A stretch of DNA of 64,000 nucleotides, taken from assembly GCA_010093605.1 (NCBI GenBank), contig MU004186.1, positions 2,244,983 to 2,308,982 on the forward strand. The letters run 5' to 3'. Under the pieces are notes generated by a model. The model was not told the DNA's origin. It was given only the letters and a program-made list of their open reading frames with translations, and did not search any database. Both the position numbers and the translations under genes were made by a program. Shown piece by piece: positions 36,966 through 48,689 of this stretch. This DNA comes from Lophium mytilinum. Lineage: Eukaryota > Ascomycota > Dothideomycetes > Mytilinidiales > Mytilinidiaceae. Position 1 is the stretch's first letter; each line of letters starts with the position of its first letter.

Positions 36966-37606
36966 ACCACCAAGGCAAATAAAGGACTACGGACCCGACT
37001 CTACGCGGTTCCAGGTCTCAGGTGCATGCACGCGAAAGCTTACCGTTTCCAAGCGCGAGGGTGAGAGAGAAAGGCTGGGTACGCGAACCGACTGGCCGTT
37101 GCAATCGAGGCCGCGCAATACTGCTGGTCGAGACGTCATGGGCAAGCCCTCCCAATCAGGGACCGGTATGACGCGCTGGTGGGCAGGAATCCAGGGATGC
37201 AGGGCTGGGGAAACAAGCAATACCAAGGAAAAACAAGCCTTTGAGCGCGCCGATCGCTGCTGGATGCGGGTTTGACAAGGGGCTAGCTTGGGAACGGCCG
37301 GCCCACGCGTCATGGCAGATCAGGGTTTAGAAGGGCACGGAAATAGATGTGGCATTGTCTGCTAGCATCATCATTCACACAGCGCCGCATATGGCCAGCT
37401 GAATGAGGAGCTCATGCCCCTGCCGAAGACGGAACCAACTGGTCTAGTTGAGGTCAAGATCATAATCCATCAAATCCTCATAGTGGTACTTTATTCATAC
37501 CGTCTATGCAGCTATCATTGCTCGTAATTTAGACCCTCGGAGCATCTCCGCAACCAGCCTAACCTATCAACAAGCGCCGAAAACACCCCTCCAATCAAAG
37601 AGACAT
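36966..37606. other. Intergenic, promoter of the PLD-like gene
   Basis: 641 bp between the TSR1 stop and the PLD-like start, both on the minus strand. No coding sequence or repeat is seen. Confidence 0.4.
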
Positions 37607-40256
37607 CTACTCTTGAAACTGTACGGCAGACCTTGGCCAGACCCGTTTGTAGAGTGAGCAAGCAACTGCATCCAGAGGGTTGATTTTCCCATCGAAAGTG
37701 GCCTGTGTCTTGGTCAGTATATTTCAGGTTTGTCAATTGCTAGAAGAATGTCTTACCTTGAAGTACCCATGCGTGCCCAGGCTCTCACGGATAAAGCCGC
37801 TCCTACCCCTCTTCGTCCAAAGTTGCAGTGCTTTGAACCAAGCAACATCTTCCGAGTTGAAGAACATGTACCGTACAGTTACCAGCTTCTTGTGGATCTT
37901 GTACGGATGTCCAGTGAGAATAATGCGCTTGGTGACGACTCTGTTAGTGGAAGGTGCCAATGAAGTTCCTGTCGCGACCAAGTTCAGTGATTGCGGTGTA
38001 AGGTCTTCTGGGTCTGATGGGACCACTCGCTCAAAGTACAGAGCAGGCACCGAGCCCCATGTCAACGGGCCAATGAACGAAGCAATGGCATTGCGACCAG
38101 GATGGAGATAGCGGTCGAATTTATGGACGTCATTAGGAGAGTTCCCGGCTGCTGAAAAGATGGGCTTGATGACCATTCTTCGTGGTCCACATTGGACTAC
38201 AAATTCTGTCTTCGATTTGACCGGGACAGGATAGCTGGAGCTGAGGGTTATGCTGTAGTTCACAGACTGCAGAGAAATTGTTAGCGTCTGCGACAGCAGA
38301 ATGGAGATGTATGAGTGACCTACGGTGCGTTTATGCTCGTGGCGGAGCAGTGAGAACATTGAAAGAGTACGAGAGGGGTTGTACGAATCCTGGAATGATA
38401 GTGGTACGTTCTTGAGATGAACATTGACACGAATGCCAGGCGCCACGCCTCCGACCGATGTTTCTCGAAGCACCTTCTTCACAGCGCCCTTGAAGTCTTT
38501 CACCTCCAAGAGACGCGGCCATTCTGATGGCTCGTGTGGCTTGTCTTCATCGGTCTCCCAATTACTGGTCCGCAGGCTCTGATTCAAACGTTAGTATGGA
38601 CGATCTACTAGACAGGAGATTGGAACGCACCTTCAAGCCTCGGTACCTAGCGAGACGCTCCCTCGCTAGAACATTCGGGGGAAGTTCAATCTCGTCTGGA
38701 AACTCAAGATCCTCCTCAGCTTCGTCTTTCCGTGTCCTCCGATATTCAGCTAGCTGATCAGCCTCGTCTTCTGGAGAAGGATCCAAAAACATCTCCGATT
38801 GTGCATAAGTTGTCGGAGCGCCTTCAGTAGGTTCTGGTCCATTGGGATCCATTCCCTCAACACCATCAGCAGGATTTGCTGGTCCCTCCATGTCGAGATC
38901 GCCATCTTCATCTTCTTCGGCGTCCTCCAGATCAGACCCAGAATCTGACACGTCATCCAGATACCAAGCAGATTGATAGTTCGATGTACCCTTAGGAAGT
39001 CGTTTTGGCTTCGCGCCATAGGCAACATCTTCATACTCGTCGGAAAAGTAATGATGGTCGTCTAGTAGCACTCCCTTCTTCTCTGAAGGTGCGATTGACA
39101 TTGGATAATTCGACGCATCTTCCATGACAGCTTCTTCTGGCGCCAGCTCTTCAAGGCCTTCCTGATCAGCTGTGGGTTCTTGTAGTAAAGCCGGATCAAC
39201 ATCCTCCATCTCCACCTCGCCGTTGCGCTTTTTTGATGCCAGTGGTGCTGCAGTAATCTTGCCGATCTGGAAATCACCCCAGTCTCCAACAGTCACCAAT
39301 CTATCTACGTTCAGACCCCGACCTCTCACCACGCCAGTCAGAACCACCTCTCCCGTTGCACCATCAGTCATGGCAGACTTTCTGGCAAGCCATTGAACAT
39401 CTTCTACCATCATCCACGACCGTTGTTCCCTCCAGCTGATTCCCTTCGGTATCGTGGTGCAGAGTGACCGTACTAGGTTGGCAGATTCTTGTCGTGAGTC
39501 CAAGGAAAAGACCTTCTCTATCGCAGGTAGGAAATGATTGATGTACGACAAAAGCGAGACGGCGGTTTGGGTTCTCCGTTTCGGCGGTTCGACAGCATCA
39601 AGGCCTTGGACCACTGTGAAGCAATTCGACAGTCCCTGACTCTCTATCGCCCGGAGAAGGTGCTCTCCTTTCGCATCCACCTCTTCCTCGGGTGAGAGCA
39701 CAAAGACCACATAATCTGCAACTCTGCAAGCGTCAAGAGCAGCCAGAAGATCCCTCTTCACCATTATGTATGACACCTTTTGCTTGAATCGCTCGACGTT
39801 TGTCCGCACCCAGCCCTCCTCTGGCACCTCCACTTCCAAGTCGACGCCTAAGTTTAGACTTCGAACTGCAGCGGCCGTAGAGAGGTTCGCGCATAACGGA
39901 ACAATCGCGACAATTCTAGGCGCGCCATCTCGACCGGAGAATACGCCAGTGGCTTTGAGGTGTTCATTGTGGTTCGTAAGGCGCTTCTGCTTCGCTTGAT
40001 TCCGCCGGTCCAGCTTGGACATGACTTGTTGGTGTGGCGTCTTCCGTATTCCTCTCTCGGTCTCAATCTTACCTAGAGCCAAAGTTAGAAATGTTTGCAT
40101 TCACAGGGCACTCAGCCCTCCCTGTATCAACGAGGAAAGTCGCGAGAACCAACCTTTCGACCGATCCCTCAATGCACTTTTCGAGGCATGCCGAGATTTA
40201 AATCCCTTCTGGATCGCCTTCGTCGTGCTCCGGTGGTGGTGGTCAATAGGCGCCAT
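37607..40256 (-). CDS. TSR1: Ribosome biogenesis factor Tsr1
   Basis: Five exons (40256-40154, 40072-38631, 38578-38324, 38266-37757, 37702-37607) give 801 residues, the normal Tsr1 length. The start MAPIDHHHRSTTKAIQKGFK then RHASKSALRDRSKG matches yeast Tsr1; an earlier in-frame ATG at 40295 is less likely. It has a translational-GTPase-like fold without GTPase motifs. The AARP2CN-type domain covers the first third, an acidic insert lies around residue 400 (DLEDAEEDEDGDLDMEG), and the RIBIOP_C (DUF663) domain fills the C-terminus, including FVVQCGPRRMVIKPIFS and GHPYKIHKK. Tsr1 acts in late 40S subunit maturation, in the nucleus and cytoplasm. It is divergent from UTP7. Confidence 0.93.
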
Positions 40257-40945
40257 GCTGCCACCGGCCTTGAATCTGAATGGGATACTCGCCACGTTGG
40301 CTAGGATCTCGATCGAGGATAGTCGTGATGTTGAGTTTTGACAAGAGGCGTAAAAATCTTAGTGGGGGATAATTGCCTTATCGATAAGGATTGCAGACTG
40401 TGAATGCCCGACTCTCCGGGAAAAAAGTGGTAGTCAGCGAACTCGCGGTAATGCCACAAGAACAAGACATTCCCCTCGAGCTCACATGAATACACCTAAA
40501 TGGTTTGAGGTCCTTTAAAATCCTACTGGAATATACGGTATAACAGTTTTCGTACGCTTGACTGCGTGACTGCTCTACCGGCCACCTTATTCTACGGTGC
40601 TGGCTTGGCACGCCGGGCATGAAAAAAGTGGCACACTCACCAAGATCTATCTTTTGCGGTCGTGTGTATACATGTCTGCCACTGCTTGGAGTGCTTCGAC
40701 CGGTTTCCAGATAGCCCAAAGCTAAAAGGTTCTATCTCTTTTACATTTCAAAAGATGTATTGAAGCACTCCAAACAGGGACAGACAAGTGTACAAGAGGT
40801 AAATGCGGGTTGAGTATGCCACCTTTTTCGTGCCCCGCGTGCTTGGTTAGCTTGCCACTTTCCTTCCCGGCCGAGGTCGAGCCGGCGCCATATCAAAAAA
40901 TCAAAACCTCACGATTCTCAAGCTCCAACTAGCACACCAGCAACC
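40257..40945. promoter_or_regulatory. Divergent TSR1/UTP7 promoter carrying a MITE
   Basis: 689 bp between two ribosome-biogenesis start codons facing away from each other. About a third of it is the inverted-repeat element at 40602-40847. That leaves about 100 bp on the UTP7 side and about 345 bp on the TSR1 side. Shared control of the two genes is inferred from the arrangement, not seen. Confidence 0.55.
40602..40847. mobile_element. MITE copy 2 (about 246 bp)
   Basis: The left end carries GGCATGAAAAAAGTGGCACA (40617-40636). The right end carries the inverse, TGCCACCTTTTTCGTGCC, at about 40817-40834, with outer GCACGC/GCGTGC blocks. The inverted repeat is about 37 bp. The inner pair CCACTGCTTGGAGTGC / GAAGCACTCCAAACAG is shared with copy 1, but this copy lacks about 170 bp of its middle. 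No clear target duplication. Confidence 0.8.
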
Positions 40946-42688
40946 ATGGACATAACGCCGTCGGATCCGCCAGCAGCTCCTCCCACGCACCGGAAATCAA
41001 AAAGCATAACGCCCGCGCAGGCTGCAGAAAAAGCAGCGGTTCAGAAACACAGCGAGGACGCCCAAAGCACGTATGGCCGCGGAAAACATATTCGAACGCG
41101 CAGCGTGAAAGACAAGAAGCTGCGCGCAAACCTCAAATCTCTGGAGACCAAGTATCAAGATGCGACCCTCCAAGCCAAGAATGCCGAGATCCTCCTCGAA
41201 CACACCTCCGGATTCCTCGAGCCCGAACACGCCCTCGAACGCACCTACAAAGTACGGCAAGACGAGATACGACAAGATGTCGCAATTGAGACGGCGAAGA
41301 AGGGCTTTGAGCTGAAGCTGGAGGGTCTGGGGCCTTACGATGTGTGCAACTATACGCGGAATGGGAGAGAGCTGTTGATAGCTGGGCGGAAAGGGCATGT
41401 TGCGACAATGGATTGGCGGAGTGGGAAGCTGGGCTGCGAATTGCAGCTCGGGGAGACTGTGAGAGATGCGAAGTGGCTGCATAACAACCAGTCTTTTGCG
41501 GTGGCACAGAAGAAGCACGTCTACATATATGCGCATGACGGTGTGGAGTTGCATAGGTTGTCGAAGCACATTGAGGTTACAAATATGGAATTTCTGCCCT
41601 ACCATTTCCTTCTATGTACCACTGTAAGTGCTATTTTACTATTCCCAGGTTTCAACAGTCTTGGGCCTTGCTAACAAGCTCCCCAGTCCAACTCTGGCGT
41701 CCTCCGCTATACCGACATGTCGACAGGCCAAATGGTCACAGAACTCCCAACACATCTCGGCCCCACAACTGCTCTCTGCCAGAACCCCTGGAACGGGGTC
41801 ATGCACCTCGGTCACCAAAAAGGCGCTGTAACGCTCTGGTCCCCAAACTCTACATCCCCTCTCGTCAAACTCCTACCCAACCACGGCCCCGTCCGAGCCC
41901 TTGCAGTCGATCGATCAGGCCGATACATGGTCTCCACCGGCCAAGACCGCCGCATGTCCGTCTGGGACATCCGAATGTTCAAGGAAATGCACGCGCACCA
42001 CCTCCGACAGCCCGGCTCTACGATTTCGATCAGCGACCGCGATCTTACCGCCGTCGGATGGGGTACCCAGGTCTCAATTTTCAAACCAGACCTATTCACC
42101 AAAGCGCCAGATGACTTTGGATCAGGGCCGCGACCGAAAGTTCCAAGCCCGTACATGCAGTGTGGCGGCGAAGGCCACGCAATTTCACGCCTTCAATACT
42201 GTCCGTTTGAGGACGTGTTGGGAATATCACATTCGTCTGGCTTCAGCAGTATTCTCGTCCCTGGCGCTGGTGAGCCAAATTACGACGCACTAGAATTCGG
42301 CACCAATCCCTACGAAACCGTTAAGCAGCGACAAGAAGGCGAAGTACGTGCGCTACTCAATAAGCTACAACCTGAGATGATCTCCCTTAATCCGAACTTG
42401 ATTGGAAATGTGGATATGGCGTCTGCGGAGCAGAAGAAGAAAGAGAAAGACCTTGACGCTAAGCCGGAGGACAAGATCAAGAAGCTGAAGGAGAGAGGCC
42501 GGGGGCGAAATAGTGCGTTGAGGAAGCATTTGAGGAAGAGAGGACAGAAGAACGTTATCGATGAGCAGAAGGTTCGCGCACAAGAGGCGTTTGAATCGCA
42601 AAAGGGCAGGGAGAAGGATAGGGTTAAACGGTTGGAAGTTGAGTATGGACCTGCGCTTGCGAGGTTTGCGAGAAAAGGGGCAACGTGA
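40946..42688 (+). CDS. UTP7: SSU processome protein Utp7 (WDR46/BING4 family)
   Basis: Two exons (40946-41623, 41687-42688; intron 63 bp, branch GCTAAC) give 559 residues. The N-terminus is Lys/Arg-rich (GRGKHIRTRSVKDKKLR). A WD40 propeller spans about 165-365, with repeat ends such as VWDIRMF and TLWSPNS. The BING4 C-terminal domain at about 370-450 is clear (GGEGHAISRLQYCPFEDVLG, LVPGAGEPNYDALE, NPYETVKQRQEGEVRALLNK). The tail is highly charged (RGRGRNSALRKHLRKR). Utp7 is a core protein of the small-subunit processome in the nucleolus, needed for 18S rRNA processing. Confidence 0.95.
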
Positions 42689-43783
42689 TGAGAGACTCGA
42701 CAAAGAATCCGGAGCATTTATCGGTGTTATGGTGCCCAGCATGATGGCGTCTAGGACGGGAAAATAGCATGCGTTATTTTGATACCAAGAAGTGGAAATT
42801 AGGTTAGCAAGCTGAATATGATCAGAATCCCAATAGTCCATGGTCTCGAGATTCTGATCTAGTTAAATGAGTTGAAAAGGGAATCCTTGGCAGAGAAATC
42901 TTGTGGAGCGTTGGGGGATTTGATTGTCTAGAAAAACCTAGCGAGTTCGGGCCGGAAATCAGGATTATTTTGCCAGGGGTCGTATATCAGGTACCGATTC
43001 CGAGGTTTACAAATGAATGACTTTCAGACTTCGACTCTCCCCTCGCGAGTCGATCTCCTCCACCTCGCTCGCCTATCATCCAATCACACCCCCGCCGAAC
43101 CACGATGCAAAGGCTTGATCTCCGAACGTTCTCACCATCTTCTATCCTTGCAAACTTTACACTCGGACGTCCGAACACAATCGGAAATAGATCTCTCAAG
43201 ATAGTCAGCATGACAGTTCCCAAAACACGAGCTGTTAATGCATACCTAGCTGTTTCCATTCAAAATCTATCTATCACCTTCGCATCTAAACACATGCGGC
43301 GAATCTGATGCAGATCCGGCAACTCGGGTCGTACCCGCATGCTAGCCCTATTTGTACATCCATCGAGCTTCTACCGCGGCTATGTACGCCCTGGTAATGA
43401 GCCTCTGTAACCCCAGAGTGGAGGTGGGCCAGCGCGGGGACGTGTCTCGTCATGGGGTCTGGAGCTCGGCAGATGATAGAACTGCACTTCGTAAGGAGGT
43501 AGTGAACGAGGACGGGGTTCCGGATCCTCGGGAGTGGGCCATGACATAACTTGTGTGACCATATTTCGGGTGGGTGGTGCATAGATCTTCTGATCTGTGA
43601 TTTCGTCGGCTCCTTCCTCTTTTTTTCTCTTCTGGGCCACTTCCGAAAACCCTTTTCTTGTGCCCATGACCAGTCGAACTTCCTGTAGCACTCGATAATC
43701 CCTTTCTTCCTAGTCCTCCTTTTGCTCGTGACGCATACAAGCATCTCTATACTTCTCAATTACCTCTAGGCTCGTCTTTCGCA
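42689..43783. other. Intergenic, promoter of the monooxygenase gene
   Basis: 1.1 kb with no supported gene. Open frames at 43286-43759 (minus) and 43352-43549 (plus) overlap on opposite strands and show no domain. Confidence 0.4.
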
Positions 43784-45792
43784 ATGGGTGGCTCTAAACC
43801 ATGGCCGCAGGTGTCAGTGGGGAACAAAGACCACACGAGTGCTGCAGTTGTCATCATAGGAGCTGGGATATCTGGTATGTTGAAGCAGACTCGTCGAATG
43901 AAAGGCAACTAACGAGAGCGACAGGCATGTGTATGGCAATTGACTTGATCAGACGAAACAAGTGCCACAATTTCGTCATTCTAGAGAAGAGTAGTGGAGT
44001 GGGAGGGACGTGGCAGTGAGTAGCGGTCATCCTCTTCACGAGATATCCGTGTGCTGATTCGCCTGCAGTGACAATAAGTACCCTGGCTGTTGCTGTGATG
44101 GTAAGCCCTTCCCTTTTGACTCTGTTTCCTCGACTAGTCTCATGAATCGCAGTCTCCAGCCATCTCTACAGCTACTCCTTCGAGCAAAATCCGGACTGGT
44201 CGCGCGTCTACCCTGGGCAGGAAGAGATACTTGTGAGATACCCCCAGATATACCTGATACATGGATCTAAGCTTATGATGGGAAATACCAGGACTACCTC
44301 ATCCACGTCGCTGAAAAGTACAAACTCTACAAATACATCCGCTTCAACACCTCTGTCGAGGAAGCCCGCTGGGACGATAATGAACTCAAATGGAAAACCG
44401 ACGTCAAGGTCTCGGGTGACAAAGATAGCGAGTTCAACGACTGCTATACTATCACCTCCGACTTCCTCATCTCAGCTGTCGGTCAACTGAATCAACCCGC
44501 GTACCCCAAAATTCCTGGCCTCGACGACTTCCATGGGAGGGTTATGCACTCAGCACGCTGGGACTGGTCCTACGACCTTTCAGGCAAGAAAATCGCCATT
44601 ATCGGCAATGGTATCTCTCCTCCTTCCCCCTCTTCCCCTAAACTCAACACTAACCACCATCCCTACAGGCGCAACAGCAGCCCAACTCCTCCCCGAACTC
44701 ACCAAAACCGCCTCCGCCATAACCCTTTACCAACGCACTCCCAACTGGGTCATGCCGCGCCTGGACGCCCCCGTCCCCTCTCTCCTCCGCTCCGCCTACC
44801 GCTACCTCCCACCGCTCCTCTGGCGCGCCCGCGCGCTGCAAATGGACTTCCGGGAAGATTTCTACTCTGCCGTAACCGACTCGGACTCTGTCATCGCGAA
44901 CCAGATCCGCGGCTGGTGCGGTGACGCGATGCGCGCCGCCTTCCCAGACCAGCCAGAGGTGTGGGCGAAGCTGACGCCGGAGTATGCCCCGGGGTGCAAG
45001 AGGGTGATCATTAGCGACGACTACTTTCCCGCCCTTGCAGCCCCCAACTGTACGCTCGAGACCTCGCCGATCCGGCGGATCACGCCCACCGGTGTCTCTG
45101 TCGAGGGAGGAACAGAGCAGGAGTTCGATCTCGTGGTGTTGGCGACTGGCTTCCAAACAATTGAGTTCCTGTCGCCTATCAAGATCACGGGTGCGAATGG
45201 TCGTGGGCTGGCGGATATATGGGAGGAGAGTGGTGGCGCCACAGCCCTATACGGCACAACCGTCCCCTCTCTGCCAAATTTCGGCCTCTTCTACGGCCCG
45301 AATACGAATTTGGGGCACAACTCTATCGTGCTGATGATCGAGGCGCAGAGTCGCTATCTCTCCACTCTCATATCTAACGTCCTCGACGCCCGCACCAGCG
45401 GCAAGCCCCTCGCGCTCCAGCCGAAAGCATCGCGCGTGGCAGTGTTCAACGCAGAGATTCAAGAGAGGTTGGGGAAGAGCAGTTTTGCGGATGAGAGATG
45501 TAGCAGCTGGTATAAGAATGCGGAGGGCAGGATTACGAATAATTGGGCGGGGACGGTGGTGGAGTATCAGGAGGTGTTGTCGAAGGTTGACTGGGGGGAT
45601 TTTGAGGCTGTAGAGAAGGGGGGAAAGGGGAGTGGGGTCGTGCTTGGGGGAAAGAAGGAGACGAAGCTGGGAAGGGTGAGGGAGGAGACGGTGGTGGGCA
45701 ATACGGCGTTGGTTGTGGCTGGGATAGTGGCCGTGACGGCGGCTGTTGGGGCTGTGGTCTTGGAGAGGAGACGGGGCGGGAGGAAATGGTGA
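43784..45792 (+). CDS. Baeyer-Villiger-type flavin monooxygenase, C-terminal membrane anchor
   Basis: Six exons (43784-43874, 43925-44015, 44069-44100, 44153-44232, 44292-44610, 44669-45792) give 578 residues in phase; introns are 50-59 bp. The FAD-binding GAGISG is at 26-31. The Baeyer-Villiger fingerprint FHGRVMHSARW (178-188) fits FxGxxxHxxxW. The NADPH-binding GNGATA is at about 203-208. LVVLATGFQT is the usual ATG motif. The enzyme inserts oxygen into ketones or hydroxylates, using FAD, NADPH and O2. A hydrophobic segment near the end (ALVVAGIVAVTAAVGAVVL) followed by ERRRGGRKW looks like a tail anchor. No biosynthetic partners are next to it. It is the last supported gene before the telomere. 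Confidence 0.88.
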
Positions 45793-45904
45793 TGTGGGAT
45801 AGTCGTTGACGTAGAGTATAGGAAACGCTTATGGGGCGAAGTAGTAGAGTAGGTGTATAACGATGAATATATCGCTTTGCCTTCGCATCCCACCCTCCCA
45901 TCGG

Positions 45905-46460
45905 CCTTTCCTTCATCACGGCGCTTCACACCACGGCTTCGGACCAGCAACAGTTTCTTAAAGCAATCTCGCATGAGCTTAGCCGGGCAGCTAGGCTTGG
46001 TAGAGGACATATCCGGGGGTAATGTGGTTGCAATGGTTGTCTGGAGATGCGGCGTCCTAACCATCTCGATGGCCTCTCTCCCTCCCCGCTGTGCACTACG
46101 TCCCTACGCCGGACCAGCAAGAGTTTCTCGGACTGTGATCTCTTTACGCAATGTAGCGGGGTGGTCTATGCGCGCAAAGCAGCCGGGGGCCGCGTCGACG
46201 TCGCCGTCATCCAGAGGTCCGACGTCCTATCCATCCTGGAAGCCTTTTCTCCTCGCGGTGCATCCTGACGCAGCGCCAGATTGGTAAGAGTTTCTCGGAC
46301 TGTAATCTCTTTACGCAATGTAGCAGGGTGGTCTATGCGCGCAACGCAGCCGGGTAGCGCGTCAATATCGACGTCGTCCAGAGCTGCGATGTGCTACTCC
46401 TCTTGCGAACCTCATTTTCCTCATGGCGCCTAATGCCACGGCCCCAGACCAGCAGTAGTC
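45905..46460. repeat. Imperfect tandem repeat, unit about 170 bp, four copies
   Basis: A block around GGACCAGCAAGAGTTTCTCG recurs near 45940, 46110, 46280 and 46445, so the spacing is about 160-173 bp. Copies 2 and 3 (about 46078-46250 and 46250-46410) are the closest: both share CTCTTTACGCAATGTAGC and GGGTGGTCTATGCGCGCAA. Copies 1 and 4 are more diverged. Any open frame through it is broken. Confidence 0.75.
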
Positions 46461-46794
46461 TCTCTACCTGGATTCTTTCGATCAAGCTCCGTAGGTTCGC
46501 CATGGAGAACGGCTGGGTAGCGCGTTGGCATCGGCGTTCTTTGGAGTGCGGTCTCTCAGCCGCTCCACCACATCACGCAACGACGATAACACTGGTCTGG
46601 CACCAAATTGTTCAAGCTCTCAGTACCCGCATACTACTTTGGAGGGTCAGTTGCATGCAGCGGAGCCGTGACGTCTGTTGATGTTCCTAGAGCCCATCTG
46701 ATGCCCCCGCAGGTCCATTACACCCGATGAATTCACAGATCCTCTCTTTGAAGCCCACTTCCTTCTTCTCGAAAACACTTCCCTCTCGCTACGC

Positions 46795-47370
46795 CCGCTT
46801 CGCTCCTCGCTTTCAGCCCAAGACGGGTACCGACACCACTTGCTCCTCTCTGCCGACGTCTTCTGCACGAACGCTTAGACCGACGGGGAATGTGTTTGGG
46901 GGACGCCACAGCCGTCTTAAATCCTGGATGATTGGTATCTGTCGAAAGCCCCGGAGGTCGTATTATCGTGATTCTCCCACAGGATCGGTGCTTGGGAACG
47001 CCAGAGCCGTCTCAAAACTTGGCGATGAAATCGAAGCTTCTCACTTCCAAAGCCAGCATGGTACCGGCATCACTCCATCTCCACCGGGGTGGGCATTCTC
47101 TGCTTGCTCTCTTTACCGAAGAAACCAGCCTTACCATGACATCCCTCCTCTTCTCGACCGGAGTGGGCGCCGCCCACTTCCTCCTATGCACTGGAGGACG
47201 CGGTCTATTCACTCCTCGCTTCAAGCCCAGGATGGGCACCGACAGCACATCGTGTCTCTCAACGCCTTCTGCACCAGTTCGTGGACCGTCGAGCAACATG
47301 CTTGGTGGGACGTCGGAGCCGTCTCACAACTTGAATGACTGGTATCCGTTGACGTTCTCGGATTCCCCGT
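46795..47370. repeat. Diverged duplication, copies about 415 bp apart
   Basis: The segment at about 46795-46960 (CGCTCCTCGCTTTCAGCCCA, GGGTACCGACACCAC, then GCCGTCTTAAATCC) matches the segment at about 47210-47355 (CACTCCTCGCTTCAAGCCCA, GGGCACCGACAGCAC, then GCCGTCTCACAAC). A partial third copy of the GCCGTCTCAAAAC block lies at about 47000-47030. No function seen. Confidence 0.65.
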
Positions 47371-48689
47371 CGTAGGGTCGGTCCTTTGAGGATGCGGGAG
47401 TCGTCCCGAATCTGCAGGCTCGTCTCGAATCTGCAGGCTCGTCTCGGAGGACGTAGTATGCCATGAGTGAGTGCTCTCTCGGTCCGATTTGGAGAACATT
47501 GTGTAGAGGTGATCTAGAAGCTCATGCTAACGCTTCCAGAACTCGCACGATCTTCTCGCAAATTCGTCGGTTGGAAAGTCAGTGGAAGCAAAGATCCGCC
47601 ATATCGTCTATAAGAGCCGGGCTTATTCCCACGCCTCGGTATCTGTTTCTTCGGCGGCCTGGCTGCTATCGGATTGGGAAATCCTCTCCTGGTCCTTCTT
47701 GTCTCTTGCCCCTTTTTCGGGGGGCTGCCTTTCTCGCGCCGGGCGAGTTTTTCGTCTCACTCCCTGCCGCTTGGCCTTCTGGTGTTCGGAGGTCTTCTCG
47801 TCGATCCCCCATTCCCCTACGTCTCTTGAGCGATAGCCTCTTTCTCCGTTTCCGGCCCTTCGTAGTGAGGCCCGGTGAGAAAGGTTCAAATGTGTTGGGG
47901 TGGATGTGCGGCAGTGTGAGCCTTTCCTGTCTCGGCCTTTATGTCCTTCGTCCTTCCTCACTTTTAGTCTTTGAGTGAGCCCGAGATTACTCTCATTGGA
48001 AGACTTGCTGGATGGGACGAATGCTATGGTCCAATTCCTCTGGTCCGATCTGGTGGTATGAGCATCACTGGCCGGAGGTGATCTTCCTCCATAGCATGGC
48101 GATGTGCGTTTCGAGTTGAATGAGAGCGAGGGCTACAAGCTGCCTGCACGCCCTGCTGTGTTTGATGGAATCTTCGGAGCTGAAATCAGCGTCCCTTATG
48201 AACATGAACTATTAGATCTGCCTTGCCCTTGGGGTCATAAGCTCCTTTGTGGGCGCTGCCTACCATGACTGTGATCACTGTGAGGGATTGGACGTTGCTC
48301 TCGGCGATTCGACATTGTGAATGATGCGTCGTTGAACGCCCTCGCGACGGTCTCACGGTTTCTAGATCTCTTGTTTGCTAGCGGTTGGGTAGAGAGATAG
48401 GTACGCGTAGTGCGTTCTCTGACAAGTCTGGCTAACGTATCGAAGACACTCTCTTTTGTAATCCCGCGAACCCTCATCTTGTCAAATCAAACCAACACAG
48501 CCTGGAGAGTACCCACTGATGGCCTATTGCCGCCTCCGAGCCGAAGACCCAGGCGAACAACAATCTCTTCCAAGTCGGATTGGAAAGAGCTCCCAGTTAC
48601 GGCCTCCGATCCGAACATCTAGGGTGCCTCCAATCAACCCTAGAAGACTCTCCTGATTGCGAAGACAGGATTTCCAGCCCAGGGAAATC

